64,000 bases of DNA from positions 6,097,810 through 6,161,809 of the forward strand of contig CM041197.1 of NCBI GenBank assembly GCA_023078555.1. Reading direction: 5' to 3'. Both the position numbers and the translations under genes were made by a program. How positions within the stretch are numbered: position 1 is the stretch's first letter; every line of letters begins with the position of its first letter. The DNA comes from Ulva prolifera. Lineage: Eukaryota; Chlorophyta; Ulvophyceae; Ulvales; Ulvaceae. Positions 23,365-32,050 of this stretch are shown here, piece by piece. The notes beneath the pieces were generated by a model. That model saw nothing but the letters and a program-made list of their open reading frames with translations. It did not search any database and was not told the origin of the DNA.

Positions 23365-24975
23365 ATGGCTGCCCTACAGCAGATGTCACAGCAAGAGCTC
23401 CTGCGTGCGATTGTACAGGACTCACAAGCTGCACGCGCTGAGTTGACGCAGTCCATTCAGACACTGTTGGCGCAGGCCACCACGCATACTGGCATTGTTT
23501 CTCGTGTGAGTGAGCAGCAAGCCAGCATCAGGATTGCCCTTCAGCAGAGTGAGGATAGGCACCGTGACTTGCACAATGAATTGCTCGAGGAGATTCGTGC
23601 TCTCCGAAACGACATCACTACTCTTTCACGAGCTGCGGCGGCAGAAACGACCGCTCAAGCCGAGTCCCGGTCTGTACTGGCAGCGGTGTCCGCGCGAGTT
23701 CAGGCATTGGCCAACGTCAGCACTGGTTCGTCCTCGTCGACGTCCGCACCATATGCATCCGGCACCAGCCTGCCCCCTTTGGTCACAGACATTGATCTGC
23801 TCGACTTCACTAGTGGGTTGCCACGTGCATCGTCCGGCTTGCCAGCGCACCACCTTCCGGTGTCGGCGGTGATGCCGCCGCGTCTGCCTTCGCAGGCCTC
23901 GTGTGCGTCTCCGGTGCCTGTCGCGGCATCAAAACCACCGGCACCATGTGCAGCTGCGATCGTCCACGCGGAAGACACAGGCACACGGGCAGAGGCTAAA
24001 GCTTCGTTGCTTGCTGCTGGTATCACCTCGGACGCCGCTGTTACAGAACTCATGACCATGCTTGATTCCGCAGACGATGAGAAAAATCCTACCAAACGCC
24101 TAGCTTTGGCTGAGTTTTGGGGGAAAACTTTAGTGGACAAGTCGTTGCAATTTGTGCACGGCGTCACGGACGTTGGTGACTGGCTGGCACGCGCCCACGA
24201 GACTTCTGTGAAGTTTCGCGCATTTGCTGCACGGTTGCCGGGGGTGATTTCGGACAGGTGGATACATGACCGCTTGTTGGCCATGTTCCCGGTGGAATTC
24301 CACGTGCGCCTGAGCGCGTCCAGCGATGCGAATCGCACCCCGGACACCTTGCTGCGTTTAGTGCGGTCCAACTTCCAAGACAAACATTCGGAGTTGGCGA
24401 CAAGCCTCACTGTGCTTCCAGACCGGCACATGCAACAGCCGGACAAGCTGTTCACGCGTCACATAGACGATAATGTGCGTGTGTATAGATTGCACAACGT
24501 GCGCGCCAAACTTACCCCGGCGCTGTACATAACGTTATTTGGGGGTACACATCGCGCCGACACGCTCGGTCGCGTCTTCCATACTGTACGGTCGCGTCTT
24601 CCATACTCCATCACAATCTTCTCCAAGACATGGCAGGAGCACCTCAGCATTCTTGCCAGGGTGTTTGAGAGACTGCGCAAGTCAGGTCTGAAGGTTAAAT
24701 ATGCCAAATGCGTCTGGGCAGCTGCGGAGTGCCGAGTACTGGGCTCTATTGTCAGTGAGGCCGGCATTGCGCCTGATCCTGAAAAAGTGGCTGCGGTAAA
24801 CAAGCTGCCGGTGCCTCGAAATGTTGCGGACGTTCGCAGCTTCTTGGGTGCCACTGGATATTTCCACGAGCACATACAAGCGTATGCGGACAAGTCAGCA
24901 CCTTTGAGGGCGCTGCTGAAAAAGAACGTGCAGTTCATCTGGTCTGAGGAATGCCAGCGCGCCTGCATACAGTGA
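23365..24975 (+). CDS. Gag-reverse transcriptase fusion, deleted Ty3/gypsy polyprotein
   Basis: A 536-residue frame. I chose ATG 23365 (MAALQQMSQQELL) over an upstream GTG. Residues 1-92 are rich in heptad-like Leu/Ile/Glu/Gln and should form a coiled coil; a Ser/Pro/Ala-rich linker follows (to ~210), then a helical capsid-like segment (~220-370, with AEFWGKTLVDK and WIHDRLLAMFP). From residue ~419 it matches the C-terminal palm/thumb of Ty3-type RT: FSKTWQEHL, VLGSIVSEAGIAPDPEKV and VRSFLGATGYF. The segment expected just before FSKTW, the YxDD catalytic box, is missing, and so are zinc knuckle and protease. A 19-bp sequence repeated with 22-bp period (24,567-24,607) sits at the join. RT activity is not possible; a structural Gag role could survive. 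Confidence 0.85.
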   Translation: MAALQQMSQQELLRAIVQDSQAARAELTQSIQTLLAQATTHTGIVSRVSEQQASIRIALQQSEDRHRDLHNELLEEIRALRNDITTLSRAAAAETTAQAESRSVLAAVSARVQALANVSTGSSSSTSAPYASGTSLPPLVTDIDLLDFTSGLPRASSGLPAHHLPVSAVMPPRLPSQASCASPVPVAASKPPAPCAAAIVHAEDTGTRAEAKASLLAAGITSDAAVTELMTMLDSADDEKNPTKRLALAEFWGKTLVDKSLQFVHGVTDVGDWLARAHETSVKFRAFAARLPGVISDRWIHDRLLAMFPVEFHVRLSASSDANRTPDTLLRLVRSNFQDKHSELATSLTVLPDRHMQQPDKLFTRHIDDNVRVYRLHNVRAKLTPALYITLFGGTHRADTLGRVFHTVRSRLPYSITIFSKTWQEHLSILARVFERLRKSGLKVKYAKCVWAAAECRVLGSIVSEAGIAPDPEKVAAVNKLPVPRNVADVRSFLGATGYFHEHIQAYADKSAPLRALLKKNVQFIWSEECQRACIQ

Positions 24976-25508
24976 CCGGTTATGCGCCGAATGAGTTGGT
25001 GATGGCACACCGCCTCCGGCTGCCACCTCCGGTGGGCGCGCGCGATGCGCACCCCCGCATGGCAGCCGTCGAGATTTCGGCCATGCCCGAGGACGATTAT
25101 GTGCGAGAGCGCGACGCCCGCGCAGAGCGTGTGGCTGCGCGCGTATACGATCGCATCCTCCGTTCGCAGCAACGTAATGCTGACAGGCAAGCCCACCTTC
25201 TGGCCATTCGCAAGCCTAGGAGGGGGAGGAAATTGCAAGCTGGAGACCTTGCTTATGTCCTAGAACGCGGACTGGGCAAGAAAAATGCGGTCACAGGCCC
25301 ATTTGTTGTCGAAAGCATATCTGAAAATCAGGCTTTCCTGCGTACAACGCGCCAAGTGCCAGGTCAGGAAGTGCGCCACTTTCCAATACACTTAGAACGT
25401 GTGGCCCGATGCACGACTGTGACGGACGTGTTAGAGAAGCTCTTGCACGCCGCAGGCATGTCGATGCGGCCACCGCCCGATCACGCGGCGGCGCAGCTCA
25501 CGAGCTAG
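24969..25508 (+). pseudogene. Integrase C-terminal fragment of the retroelement
   Basis: The open frame to TAG 25,506-25,508 begins in homology at VTGYAPNELVMAHRLRLP, the usual end of the retroviral integrase core, and continues through a helical linker (RERDARAERVAARVYDRILRSQQRN) to a basic SH3-like tail with the GPF motif in KNAVTGPFVVESISENQAFL. The DDE catalytic core, zinc-binding HHCC domain and the preceding RNase H are absent: the deletion joins RT directly to the core end near 24,969 and changes reading frame, ending the upstream protein at TGA 24,973. There is no independent start context, so it is unlikely to be expressed as a working enzyme. Confidence 0.85.
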
Positions 25509-25528
25509 CGCACGCTGGCCCCATCGGC

Positions 25529-25548
25529 GCCTTTGTAAGATCATGACA
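25529..25548 (+). repeat. Internal copy of the element's 20-bp right end
   Basis: GCCTTTGTAAGATCATGACA matches the terminal 20 bp at 26,190-26,209. It is followed by TGAA and then a new left end (TGTCGTGGCC, 25,553). It contains TGTAA, the chlorophyte-type poly(A) signal, about 10 bases before the end. Confidence 0.85.
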
Positions 25549-25552
25549 TGAA

Positions 25553-26209
25553 TGTCGTGGCCTAGCTATGTAATTGAGCCATGCTCGTTGCTAGCATTGC
25601 TCGAGCCAGCGCAGCTGCGCGCAAATGCACTCACGCTGCGTGCATCCGTCTGCACATGCATGCATGCGCGACTGTGCGCTCAGCCGTGCCATCAGCTCTG
25701 ACGCACGCTTGTCTCTGCTCTGCTTGATGTAGTTGCAGTGCTCATAAGCCTTCTCATCCTTGAGGAAGCTCGGCCGATTGGGGCTGAGAACGAAATTAAA
25801 ATACTATCAATTACATCGGGATGAACGGCCTCTATGTTGTGACGTGCCGAGCTGACAGTGAAGAATAGGCAGTGCTCTGTGTTATGAGCATGTAAGGAGA
25901 AGCAAAGGCGTCGGTGCGGAGCGGTGTTGAAAGGGAGTGTAAGATGGTGCATTTAAAGTAATAAAGATATCAAGATACAAGATTCAAGTTCAAGTCAAGC
26001 AGTACCAAGTCAAGATCAAGCAAGACTGGCGTTCTCATAGGTACTTTAGGGCATTGTATTAGCACTTAAGACTGCATCAATTCGCATGGTGACAGTTAGT
26101 TCAGCTTACTCCCTATTACTTGAACTCATAAGCTTGTGTTGTCTAGGCCACTCACATGCCTAGCTGCCTTGGAACCATCCTGGTTCAGGGCCTTTGTAAG
26201 ATCATGACA
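25553..26209 (+). repeat. Probable 3' LTR (657 bp), first 222 bp shared with 5' end
   Basis: Starts TGTCGTGG and ends ATCATGACA next to the GCCA duplication. Positions 25,553-25,774 duplicate 22,149-22,370; 25,775-26,189 is AT-richer and has no match elsewhere in the window. It has no coding frame of note. It could instead be a solo or truncated second element in tandem with the first. Confidence 0.7.
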
Positions 26210-26213
26210 GCCA
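26210..26213. other. Target-site duplication GCCA, right of retroelement
   Basis: Follows ATCATGACA directly and restarts the CACTA sequence (GCCACCATACCGCTCG). It pairs with GCCA at 22,145-22,148; the unoccupied site is at 60,809-60,812. Confidence 0.92.
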
Positions 26214-26525
26214 CCATACCGCTCGTGCCATCTTTATGATGGCGTCGACGTTGACCTTTGACTTCAGCACGATGATGTGACGGCAGACATGGACCGTCGC
26301 GACTGGATGGCGGAGCTGGGGTCTGGTGCTGCCTACGCCATCGCTGTGGGGTATCCTCCCCCTACGCCACACGCACGCGGTGGCAACGCGCCTGGAGAAC
26401 TTTGTTACGCCCAGCGAACGTCACTGAATCTGGCGACGGAATCCGGTCACAAGCGAGCGCATCTCCGCAGCATTGTGGTTTGACCGTCTACTCGTCGAGT
26501 GTGAGTTACTCCCAGATTTGCCACC

Positions 26526-26867
26526 ATGCAAGCCGGCCAAGACGCTCCCGGGCTCCGGCCGTATACACTGTCTATTAAGGTGATTGACATTTACTCAGAT
26601 GGCAAACTCCTCGTGACAGCCGATACGTATACGAGCAAGCCACTAGGGGTTCCAGCAGATTGCCGCAGCCACGCTGAGGAAGTAATCTTGACTATATTGA
26701 GCGATGTCGGCAGGGCAGGGTCGAAGGAGTTCAGCGTGGAAGGCAGCTTGGAGAAGAAACAATTTAGTCTTCGGAAGATCATGGAACGAATCTACGCCAT
26801 GAGACTCGAGGCAGCCGAGCCGGTGCACGAGGCGCTCACGCGACTGCAGAACACTACCCAGATTTAG
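26526..26867 (+). CDS. CACTA element open frame A (113 aa), unknown function
   Basis: ATG in a CCACCATG context, so a good eukaryotic start and probably the first exon of the transposon's gene. The product has a beta-rich start (YTLSIKVIDIYSDGKLLVTADTYTSK), then acidic and basic helical stretches. The second copy (60,155-60,496, minus) encodes the same protein with one difference (Gly to Cys in YSDGKLL), which argues it is real coding sequence. It ends at TAG 26,865-26,867, but the same frame then stays open for 72 codons with protein-like sequence (GHYELRLTTKKKGRGKSRPK), so the stop may lie in a short intron (a 45-bp GTGCAC...TTTAG segment at 26,823-26,867 would restore the frame). No family recognised. 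Confidence 0.5.
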   Translation: MQAGQDAPGLRPYTLSIKVIDIYSDGKLLVTADTYTSKPLGVPADCRSHAEEVILTILSDVGRAGSKEFSVEGSLEKKQFSLRKIMERIYAMRLEAAEPVHEALTRLQNTTQI

Positions 26868-27086
26868 GGCCACTACGAATTACGTCTGACGACGAAGAAG
26901 AAAGGTCGCGGCAAAAGCAGACCAAAGGTCGATGCGCAGCAGGCCAAGTACGAGGTACGCAGCCACTTTAAAGCTGGCATTTGCACCAAGCGCGTTTCAC
27001 GTTCAATATTGGGCGCGCACTCGCGAGTGGTCGACAGTCGCATTCCGCGCCGTCTAACCGTTGGGTCTCTCGTAATGAATGGTTAA
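26868..27086 (+). CDS. CACTA element open frame B, basic segment continuing frame A
   Basis: The same reading frame as frame A carries on after the TAG to TAA 27,084-27,086. It begins with a Lys/Arg-rich stretch (TTKKKGRGKSRPK) that could be a nuclear-localisation or DNA-contact region. A 39-bp GTAATG...GTGCAG segment (27,072-27,110) holds the TAA, divides by three, and would join in frame to the next segment. The stop is at the same place in copy 2. Whether this is one spliced gene or a decayed one cannot be told by eye. Confidence 0.35.
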   Translation, partial: GHYELRLTTKKKGRGKSRPKVDAQQAKYEVRSHFKAGICTKRVSRSILGAHSRVVDSRIPRRLTVGSLVMNG

Positions 27087-27410
27087 CAGTGCCCCATATT
27101 CAACGTGCAGAATCCAGCAAGGAGGGAAGCTGGGCTGGCAACTATAGCGTACATGCCATCAAGCCTGTCCAAGGTAGCTCTCAATGCAGCATTGAAGGCC
27201 GATCCCGAATATCGCGTCAAGGTCAAGTTTCTGCCAAAGGCAGTAACATTCTGGGGACCAGAAGACCGATGGTGGCTACCGGGAATGCCTGTTGCCAGGC
27301 TTGGGCTGCGGGCCAAGCTGAGCTCTGAACTGTTTATCGAGGTCCTCACCCTAGTCTGCCTTCGCTGTATTCCACAGAATTTACATGAGCAGTACTCAGG
27401 TGATCTCTGA
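27087..27410 (+). CDS. CACTA element open frame C, unknown function
   Basis: Continues the frame of A and B to TGA 27,408-27,410. It has protein-like composition with conserved-looking aromatic/hydrophobic runs (VKFLPKAVTFWGPEDRWWLPGMPVARLGL). Copy 2 (59,612-59,917, minus) differs at two residues only (Glu to Asp in SSELF, Ile to Asn in RCIPQ). There is no clear ATG, so it is an internal exon rather than a separate gene. No transposase signature was recognised. Confidence 0.45.
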   Translation, partial: QCPIFNVQNPARREAGLATIAYMPSSLSKVALNAALKADPEYRVKVKFLPKAVTFWGPEDRWWLPGMPVARLGLRAKLSSELFIEVLTLVCLRCIPQNLHEQYSGDL

Positions 27411-27857
27411 ACAATCAACTTTAGGATGCAATGGATTGCAAATGTCAGGTGCCACTCCTTGCAGAACATTGAAGAAGACGCCATCGTTGGCTTCCAGAAG
27501 TTGCTGGCGCTCGCCTCATATGGCGAGGCAATGCGGCGCGATTTGGCCACAAAGCATCTTGATTATCAGACGAAAAAGCTGCATTTGAAAGTGCTGTCCA
27601 AGTATGACATCTTTGCCCTTTCCATGTCGGTATCCTTCGCCAATGTCACGATTCTGTCCTCTGATTACGAATATGCCTATGTAGGGCCACAGATCTCTAG
27701 AGAACATGCGCTCGAGATCCAGAGCAGCTTGTCTGATGGACTTTTTACTGTCTATTGGAGAGAAAGAAGCACTCGGTACACACCCAAGTGCATCCAAGTT
27801 GACAGGAGGGGGCCCCCTCCCGGGCACCTTCGGAGTGCAGTTCAAGGCTTTATTTGA
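27411..27857 (+). CDS. CACTA element open frame D (ATG at 27426, 143 aa), unknown function
   Basis: Again the same frame, after TGA 27,408. It may start at ATG 27426 (MQWIANV) or be an internal exon joined by a short intron (for example GTACTC...TGTCAG, 27,392-27,448, 57 bp, frame-keeping). The product is mostly helical (VGFQKLLALASYGEAMRRDLATKHLDYQTKKLHLK, then HALEIQSSLSDGLFTVYWRERS). Copy 2 (59,165-59,596, minus) differs at five residues. Ends at TGA 27,855-27,857. Four consecutive segments in one frame over 1.3 kb, kept in two copies, make a single interrupted gene the best reading. Confidence 0.5.
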   Translation, partial: TINFRMQWIANVRCHSLQNIEEDAIVGFQKLLALASYGEAMRRDLATKHLDYQTKKLHLKVLSKYDIFALSMSVSFANVTILSSDYEYAYVGPQISREHALEIQSSLSDGLFTVYWRERSTRYTPKCIQVDRRGPPPGHLRSAVQGFI

Positions 27858-27945
27858 CAGCAGCTGTATCAACAGCATACAGTCTAGCTGCCATGGGTAC
27901 GGCCACTGCGGCGTGTGTGCTGTTCTTGCCCTAGCAGCAGCCTAG
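27706..27945 (+). CDS. Overlapping open frame with a Cys-rich end, alternative exon
   Basis: An 80-codon ORF in another frame, overlapping the end of frame D and running to TAG 27,943-27,945. Its C-terminus, CHGYGHCGVCAVLALAAA, resembles the GxDCGVF active-site stretch of Ulp1/C48 cysteine proteases, which are sometimes carried by CACTA elements. The upstream catalytic His and Asp were not found, and in copy 2 the motif reads GHYDV, so the Cys is lost. I treat the likeness as weak; it may be chance. Confidence 0.15.
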   Translation: MRSRSRAACLMDFLLSIGEKEALGTHPSASKLTGGGPLPGTFGVQFKALFDSSCINSIQSSCHGYGHCGVCAVLALAAA

Positions 27946-28251
27946 TGCACGTGGCGCCATGTTTGTACCCAAGATGACATGCTTCGATGTGCAGGTGCTG
28001 ACATAGAATCCAACACAGAACAGTGCAACGCAGACCCACAGCTAAGCTTGCCATGTGCCAAGGTGTGTCACCAAACGTTGCATGTCCCCACTCCCTGCCT
28101 TGCAGCATAAGGCAGTCGGGGAGCGCAATGAGCATGCTTGCTCGCATTGAATTCGCAGTTTTAACCATATCCAGGTTTGCTCACTGTCAATAGATGCTGT
28201 ACGTAGTCGTGAGGCACTCTCTATGTCGCATTTCTGGTTTCCATTGCAATT

Positions 28252-28599
28252 ATGGCATTTGTTGGTGTATCCTTCCCTGGCCACATCTTTCTGCTACGGC
28301 GGTCCAGCTCTGTTGCACACAACTATATGCCAGCAGCAATGAGTTCTGATTTGGCATTTCATGCAGAGGAAGAGGACGTCAGGGCGGCAGAGGTCGAAGA
28401 AGTATTGAGGCTAGATGCAGAGGTGCAGAACAAGACCACAGCTCCAGAGAGAGGCTGCAGCACATTTGAAGATTTTGTTTTGGACCGTTTTGTGTTGCTT
28501 GCTGATTCATGTGTTGTTGTGATAGTGCAGCCCCCTCTCACCCTGCAGTGGCTTGTGCAATGGCGACCAGGTGTCATAGGAATGAGGGACGGGTATTAG
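28252..28599 (+). CDS. CACTA element open frame E (115 aa), unknown function
   Basis: ATG 28252 to TAG 28,597-28,599. Hydrophobic N-terminus (MAFVGVSFPGHIFLL), then an acidic helix (FHAEEEDVRAAEVEEVLRLDAEVQ), then a hydrophobic end. Copy 2 (58,453-58,770, minus) is identical over the first 103 residues but a 9-bp CAT/ATG-type insertion brings a stop just after. Identity at protein level could reflect youth of the element rather than selection. No family recognised. It may be an exon of the element's second gene. Confidence 0.35.
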   Translation: MAFVGVSFPGHIFLLRRSSSVAHNYMPAAMSSDLAFHAEEEDVRAAEVEEVLRLDAEVQNKTTAPERGCSTFEDFVLDRFVLLADSCVVVIVQPPLTLQWLVQWRPGVIGMRDGY

Positions 28600-29478
28600 C
28601 TGCCTCCAGCCTACAGATTGTAACCTTCACAAGCCATATGAGAACAGTAGGTCGCTTATCAGTACTGTACGGCTGCATGCTACATGTTTTCGAGCTCTGG
28701 AAGCACCACCATGATCTCCTCCTAGCAATGCAGAGGAATGTGACCCTAATTGCATCAGTGGCAGATTCTGCCACCAGCTTATAATAATTGGCCCTGATAC
28801 CCGAGAAACTGCCATTGGGCCAAGGGCACTTCCAGCCCCTTGGTGGTAAGGGTCACTTCTGTGCTCACATAGGAGCAGAATCATGGTGATGTGCCACAGC
28901 CTCCTTCTGCCTACTTCTATGCCCTGAAGCACCATCTTATAGTCACAAGGAACTCAAATTACACCAATGTTTGGTTGACACGTTTGCCACGATTTACTGC
29001 ATAGGTGGAAGACTTCCAGCTCGATCCCGCCACGACAAACACCACCCACTTCGGCGACTTCCAAGCATGCATCCAGCCGTCCAGTGCCGAAATCCCGTAC
29101 ACCACACAACGCTGCATATACTTACGCAACTACCTACATCGCCCACTGCTTTCGCATCATTTATGCGTTATAAGCATTGCGCGTAGACCGGCTAACCATA
29201 TAGTTATTGCCCCACGGAGCTAGGCTCTGTATGATCCGAAGCGATCGCTGCACGCCAGAGTCGCCGCTTGCCACCACTAACGGACCTGTTACGTTTCATG
29301 TACTTGATGTATTGAATGGATCTTGTTTCTGTACAGAATAACGCCACTCACGACCGCAGCCGGCTTCAGCCCCTTGCCAATGTCAGCCCCAGAGTTCAGG
29401 CAAATGTGCCCCCAGAGCTACACTCGGACTCATCCAACTGCACCAAGTGCGCCTCACAATGCGCCCCTTCTGTAAGTC
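28600..29478 (+). other. 3' subterminal region of CACTA copy 1, no recognised gene
   Basis: No long open frame on either strand. It has short GC-rich stretches and, near the end, CACTTGG/GTGCCCC-type motifs similar to those near the left end. Copy 2 keeps the same sequence at 57,535-58,422. Confidence 0.6.
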
Positions 29479-29503
29479 TGGGCCAGTCAGGTTTCTTGTA
29501 GTG
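29479..29503 (-). repeat. CACTA terminal inverted repeat, right
   Basis: Reads ...GGTTTCTTGTAGTG on the plus strand, the complement of CACTACAAGAAACC. It pairs with 16,624-16,648. Confidence 0.95.
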
Positions 29504-29506
29504 GTA
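29504..29506. other. Target-site duplication GTA, right of CACTA element
   Basis: GTA followed by GACCACAATCTTC, resuming the c-type satellite monomer exactly where 16,623 left it. Confidence 0.95.
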
Positions 29507-30539
29507 GACCACAATCTTCAAAAACTGTGTACTTTCGAAGCTGGCAGGCATGGGAGTACGTTTACATTGGCGCGCTCACTTCTACATGTTGTATACATAC
29601 ACATCATGCCAATGTGTGTCAGATATACTGATTTACATTGAGCCCATGCCTGCTTGCATTCTAGCTGTTGTGTAGTCCACGTTCTTCAAAAACTGTGTAC
29701 TTTCGGAGAAGACATGCATGGGATGGCCTTTACACACCGCGATCATTTCTTCATGTTGTATACATACATATCATGCCAATGTGTGTCAGATGGAAAATTT
29801 TCATTGACCTCGTGCCCGCGTGCATTCCTACTAGTGTGTAGACCACGTTCTGCGAAAACTGTGTACTTTCGAAGCAGGCAGGCCTGGGAGTACCTTTACA
29901 TCGACGCGCTCATTTCTACATGTTGTATACATACATATAATGTTAATGTGTGTCAGATATACTGATTTACATTGAGCCAATGCCTGCTTGCATTCTAGCT
30001 GTTGTGTAGTCCACGTTCTTCAAAAACTGTGTACTTTCGGAGAAGACATGCATGGGAGGGCCTTTACACACCGCGCTCATTTCTTCATGTTGTATACATA
30101 CATATCATGCCAATGTGTGTCAGATGGATAATTTTCATTGACCTCGTGCCCGCGTGCATTCCTGCTAGTGTGTAGACCACGATCTTCAAAAAATGTGTAC
30201 TTTCGAAGCTAGCAGGCATGGGAATATGTTTACATTGGCGCGCTCATTTCTTCATGTTGTATACATAAAAATCCTGTTATTGTGTGTCAGATATACTGAT
30301 TTACATTGAGCCCATGCCTGTTTGCATTCTAGCTGTTGTGTAGTCCACGTTCTTCAAAAACTGTGTACTTTCGGAGAAGACATGCATGGGAGGGCCTTTA
30401 CACACCGCGCTCATTTCTTCATGTTGTATACATACATATCATGCCAATGTGTGTCAGATGGATAATTTTCATTGACCTCGTGCCCGCGTGCATTCCTGCT
30501 AGTGTGTAGACCACGATCTTCAAAAAATGTGTACTTTCG

Positions 30540-32050
30540 AAGCTAGCAGGCATGGGAGTACGTTTACATTGGCGCGCTCATTTCTTCATGTTGTATACAT
30601 AAAAATCCTGTTAATGTGTGTCCGATATACTGATTAACATTGAGCCCATGCCCGCGTGCATAATAAATGGTGTGTAGACCACAATCTTCAAAAACTGTGT
30701 ACTTTCGAAGCTGGCAGGCATGGGAGTACGTTTACACTGGCGCGCTCATTTCTTCATGTTGTATACATAAATATCCTGTTATTGTGTGTCAGATATACTG
30801 ATTTACATTGAGCCCATGCCTGCTTGCATTCTAGCTGTTGTGTAGTCCACGTTCTTCAAAAACTGTGTACTTTCGGAGAAGACATGCATGGGAGGGCCTT
30901 TACACACCGCGCTCATTTCTTCATGTTGTATACATACATATCATGCCAATGTGTGTCAGATGGATAATTTTCATTGACCTCGTGCCCGCGTGCATTCCTG
31001 CTAGTGTGTAGACCACGATCTTCAAAAAATGTGTACTTTCGAAGCTAGCAGGCATGGGAGTACGTTTACATTGGCGCGCTCATTTCTTCATGTTGTATAC
31101 ATAAATATCCTGTTAATGTGTGTCCGATATACTGATTAACATTGAGCCCATGCCCGCGTGCATAATAAATGGTGTGTAGACCACAATCTTCAAAAACTGT
31201 GTACTTTCGAAGCTGGCAGGCATGGGAGTACGTTTATTCTGGCGCGCTCATTTCTTCATGTTGTATACATAAATATTCTGTTATTGTGTGTCAGATATAC
31301 TGATTTACATTGAGCCCATGCCTGCTTGCATTCTAGCTGTTGTGTAGTCCACGTTCTTCAAAAACTGTGTACTTTCGGAGAAGACATGCATGGGAGGGCC
31401 TTTACACACCGCGCTCATTTCTTCATGTTGTATACATACATATCATGCCAATGTGTGTCAGATGGATAATTTTCATTGACCTCGTGCCCGCGTGCATTCC
31501 TGCTAGTGTGTAGACCACGATCTTCAAAAAATGTGTACTTTCGAAGCTAGCAGGCATGGGAGTACGTTTACATTGGCGCGCTCATTTCTTCATGTTGTAT
31601 ACATAAAAATCCTGTTAATGTGTGTCCGATATACTGATTAACATTGAGCCCATGCCCGCGTGCATAATAAATGGTGTGTAGACCACAATCTTCAAAAACT
31701 GTGTACTTTCGAAGCTGGCAGGCATGGGAGTACGTTTACACTGGCGCGCTCATTTCTTCATGTTGTATACATAAATATACTGTTATTGTGTGTCAGATAT
31801 ACTGATTTACATTGAGCCCATGCCTGCTTGCATTCTAGCTGTTGTGTAGTCCACGTTCTTGAAAAATTGTGTACTTTCGGAGAAGACATGCATGGGAGGG
31901 CCTTTACACACCGCGCTCATTTCTTCATGTTGTATACATACATATCATGCCAATGTGTGTCAGATGGATAATTTTTCATTGACCTCGTGCCCGCGTGCAT
32001 TCCTACTAGTGTGTAGACCACGATCTTCAAAAAATGTGTACTTTCGAAGC
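30540..32050 (+). repeat. 502-bp trimeric satellite sub-array
   Basis: The AGCTAGCAGG variant of the b monomer recurs at 30,541, 31,043, 31,545 and 32,048, about 502 bp apart, that is three monomers in the order a-b-c. This differs from the 334-bp dimers on either side. Confidence 0.85.

Larger units (their letters stand above)
22149..26209 (+). mobile_element. Nested Ty3/gypsy-type LTR retroelement, internally deleted and composite, 4,061 bp
   Basis: The insertion runs from TGTCGTGGCC to ATCATGACA, giving TG...CA ends with short inverted termini TGTC/GACA and a 4-bp GCCA duplication. The empty site in the other CACTA copy fixes both boundaries exactly. It encodes a gag-like protein fused to the C-terminal part of reverse transcriptase (23,365-24,975), then an integrase C-terminus (to 25,508); RT-before-integrase order with a GPF-type integrase tail points to Ty3/gypsy. 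The terminal organisation is odd: the first 222 bp recur at 25,553-25,774, and the last 20 bp (GCCTTTGTAAGATCATGACA) also occur at 25,529-25,548, separated from the second left end by TGAA. So the 3' LTR is best read as 25,553-26,209, while the 5' LTR matches it for 222 bp only. Confidence 0.9.
16624..29503 (+). mobile_element. CACTA (En/Spm) DNA transposon, copy 1, 12,880 bp with nested retroelement
   Basis: Both ends start CACTACAAGAAACCTGAC read inward, giving 25-bp terminal inverted repeats with one mismatch (16,624-16,648 and 29,479-29,503), flanked by a GTA duplication. CACTA ends plus a 3-bp duplication define the CACTA/En-Spm class of cut-and-paste transposons. Removing the 4,061-bp retroelement and its extra 4-bp duplication leaves about 8.8 kb, a usual size for an autonomous element. 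Contents in order: a 5' subterminal region, a ~175-bp tandem array, an exon-like frame, the nested retroelement, three in-frame open segments, another exon-like frame and a 3' subterminal region. I could not recognise a TNPD/transposase-21 signature by eye, so autonomy is unproven. The matching inverted copy at 57,510-64,000 confirms the boundary. Confidence 0.95.

Noticed and set aside
23700..25238. Minus-strand frames of 251 and 259 codons opposite the Gag-RT frame
   Set aside because: Shadows of the plus-strand coding sequence; the plus frame has clear RT and integrase motifs.
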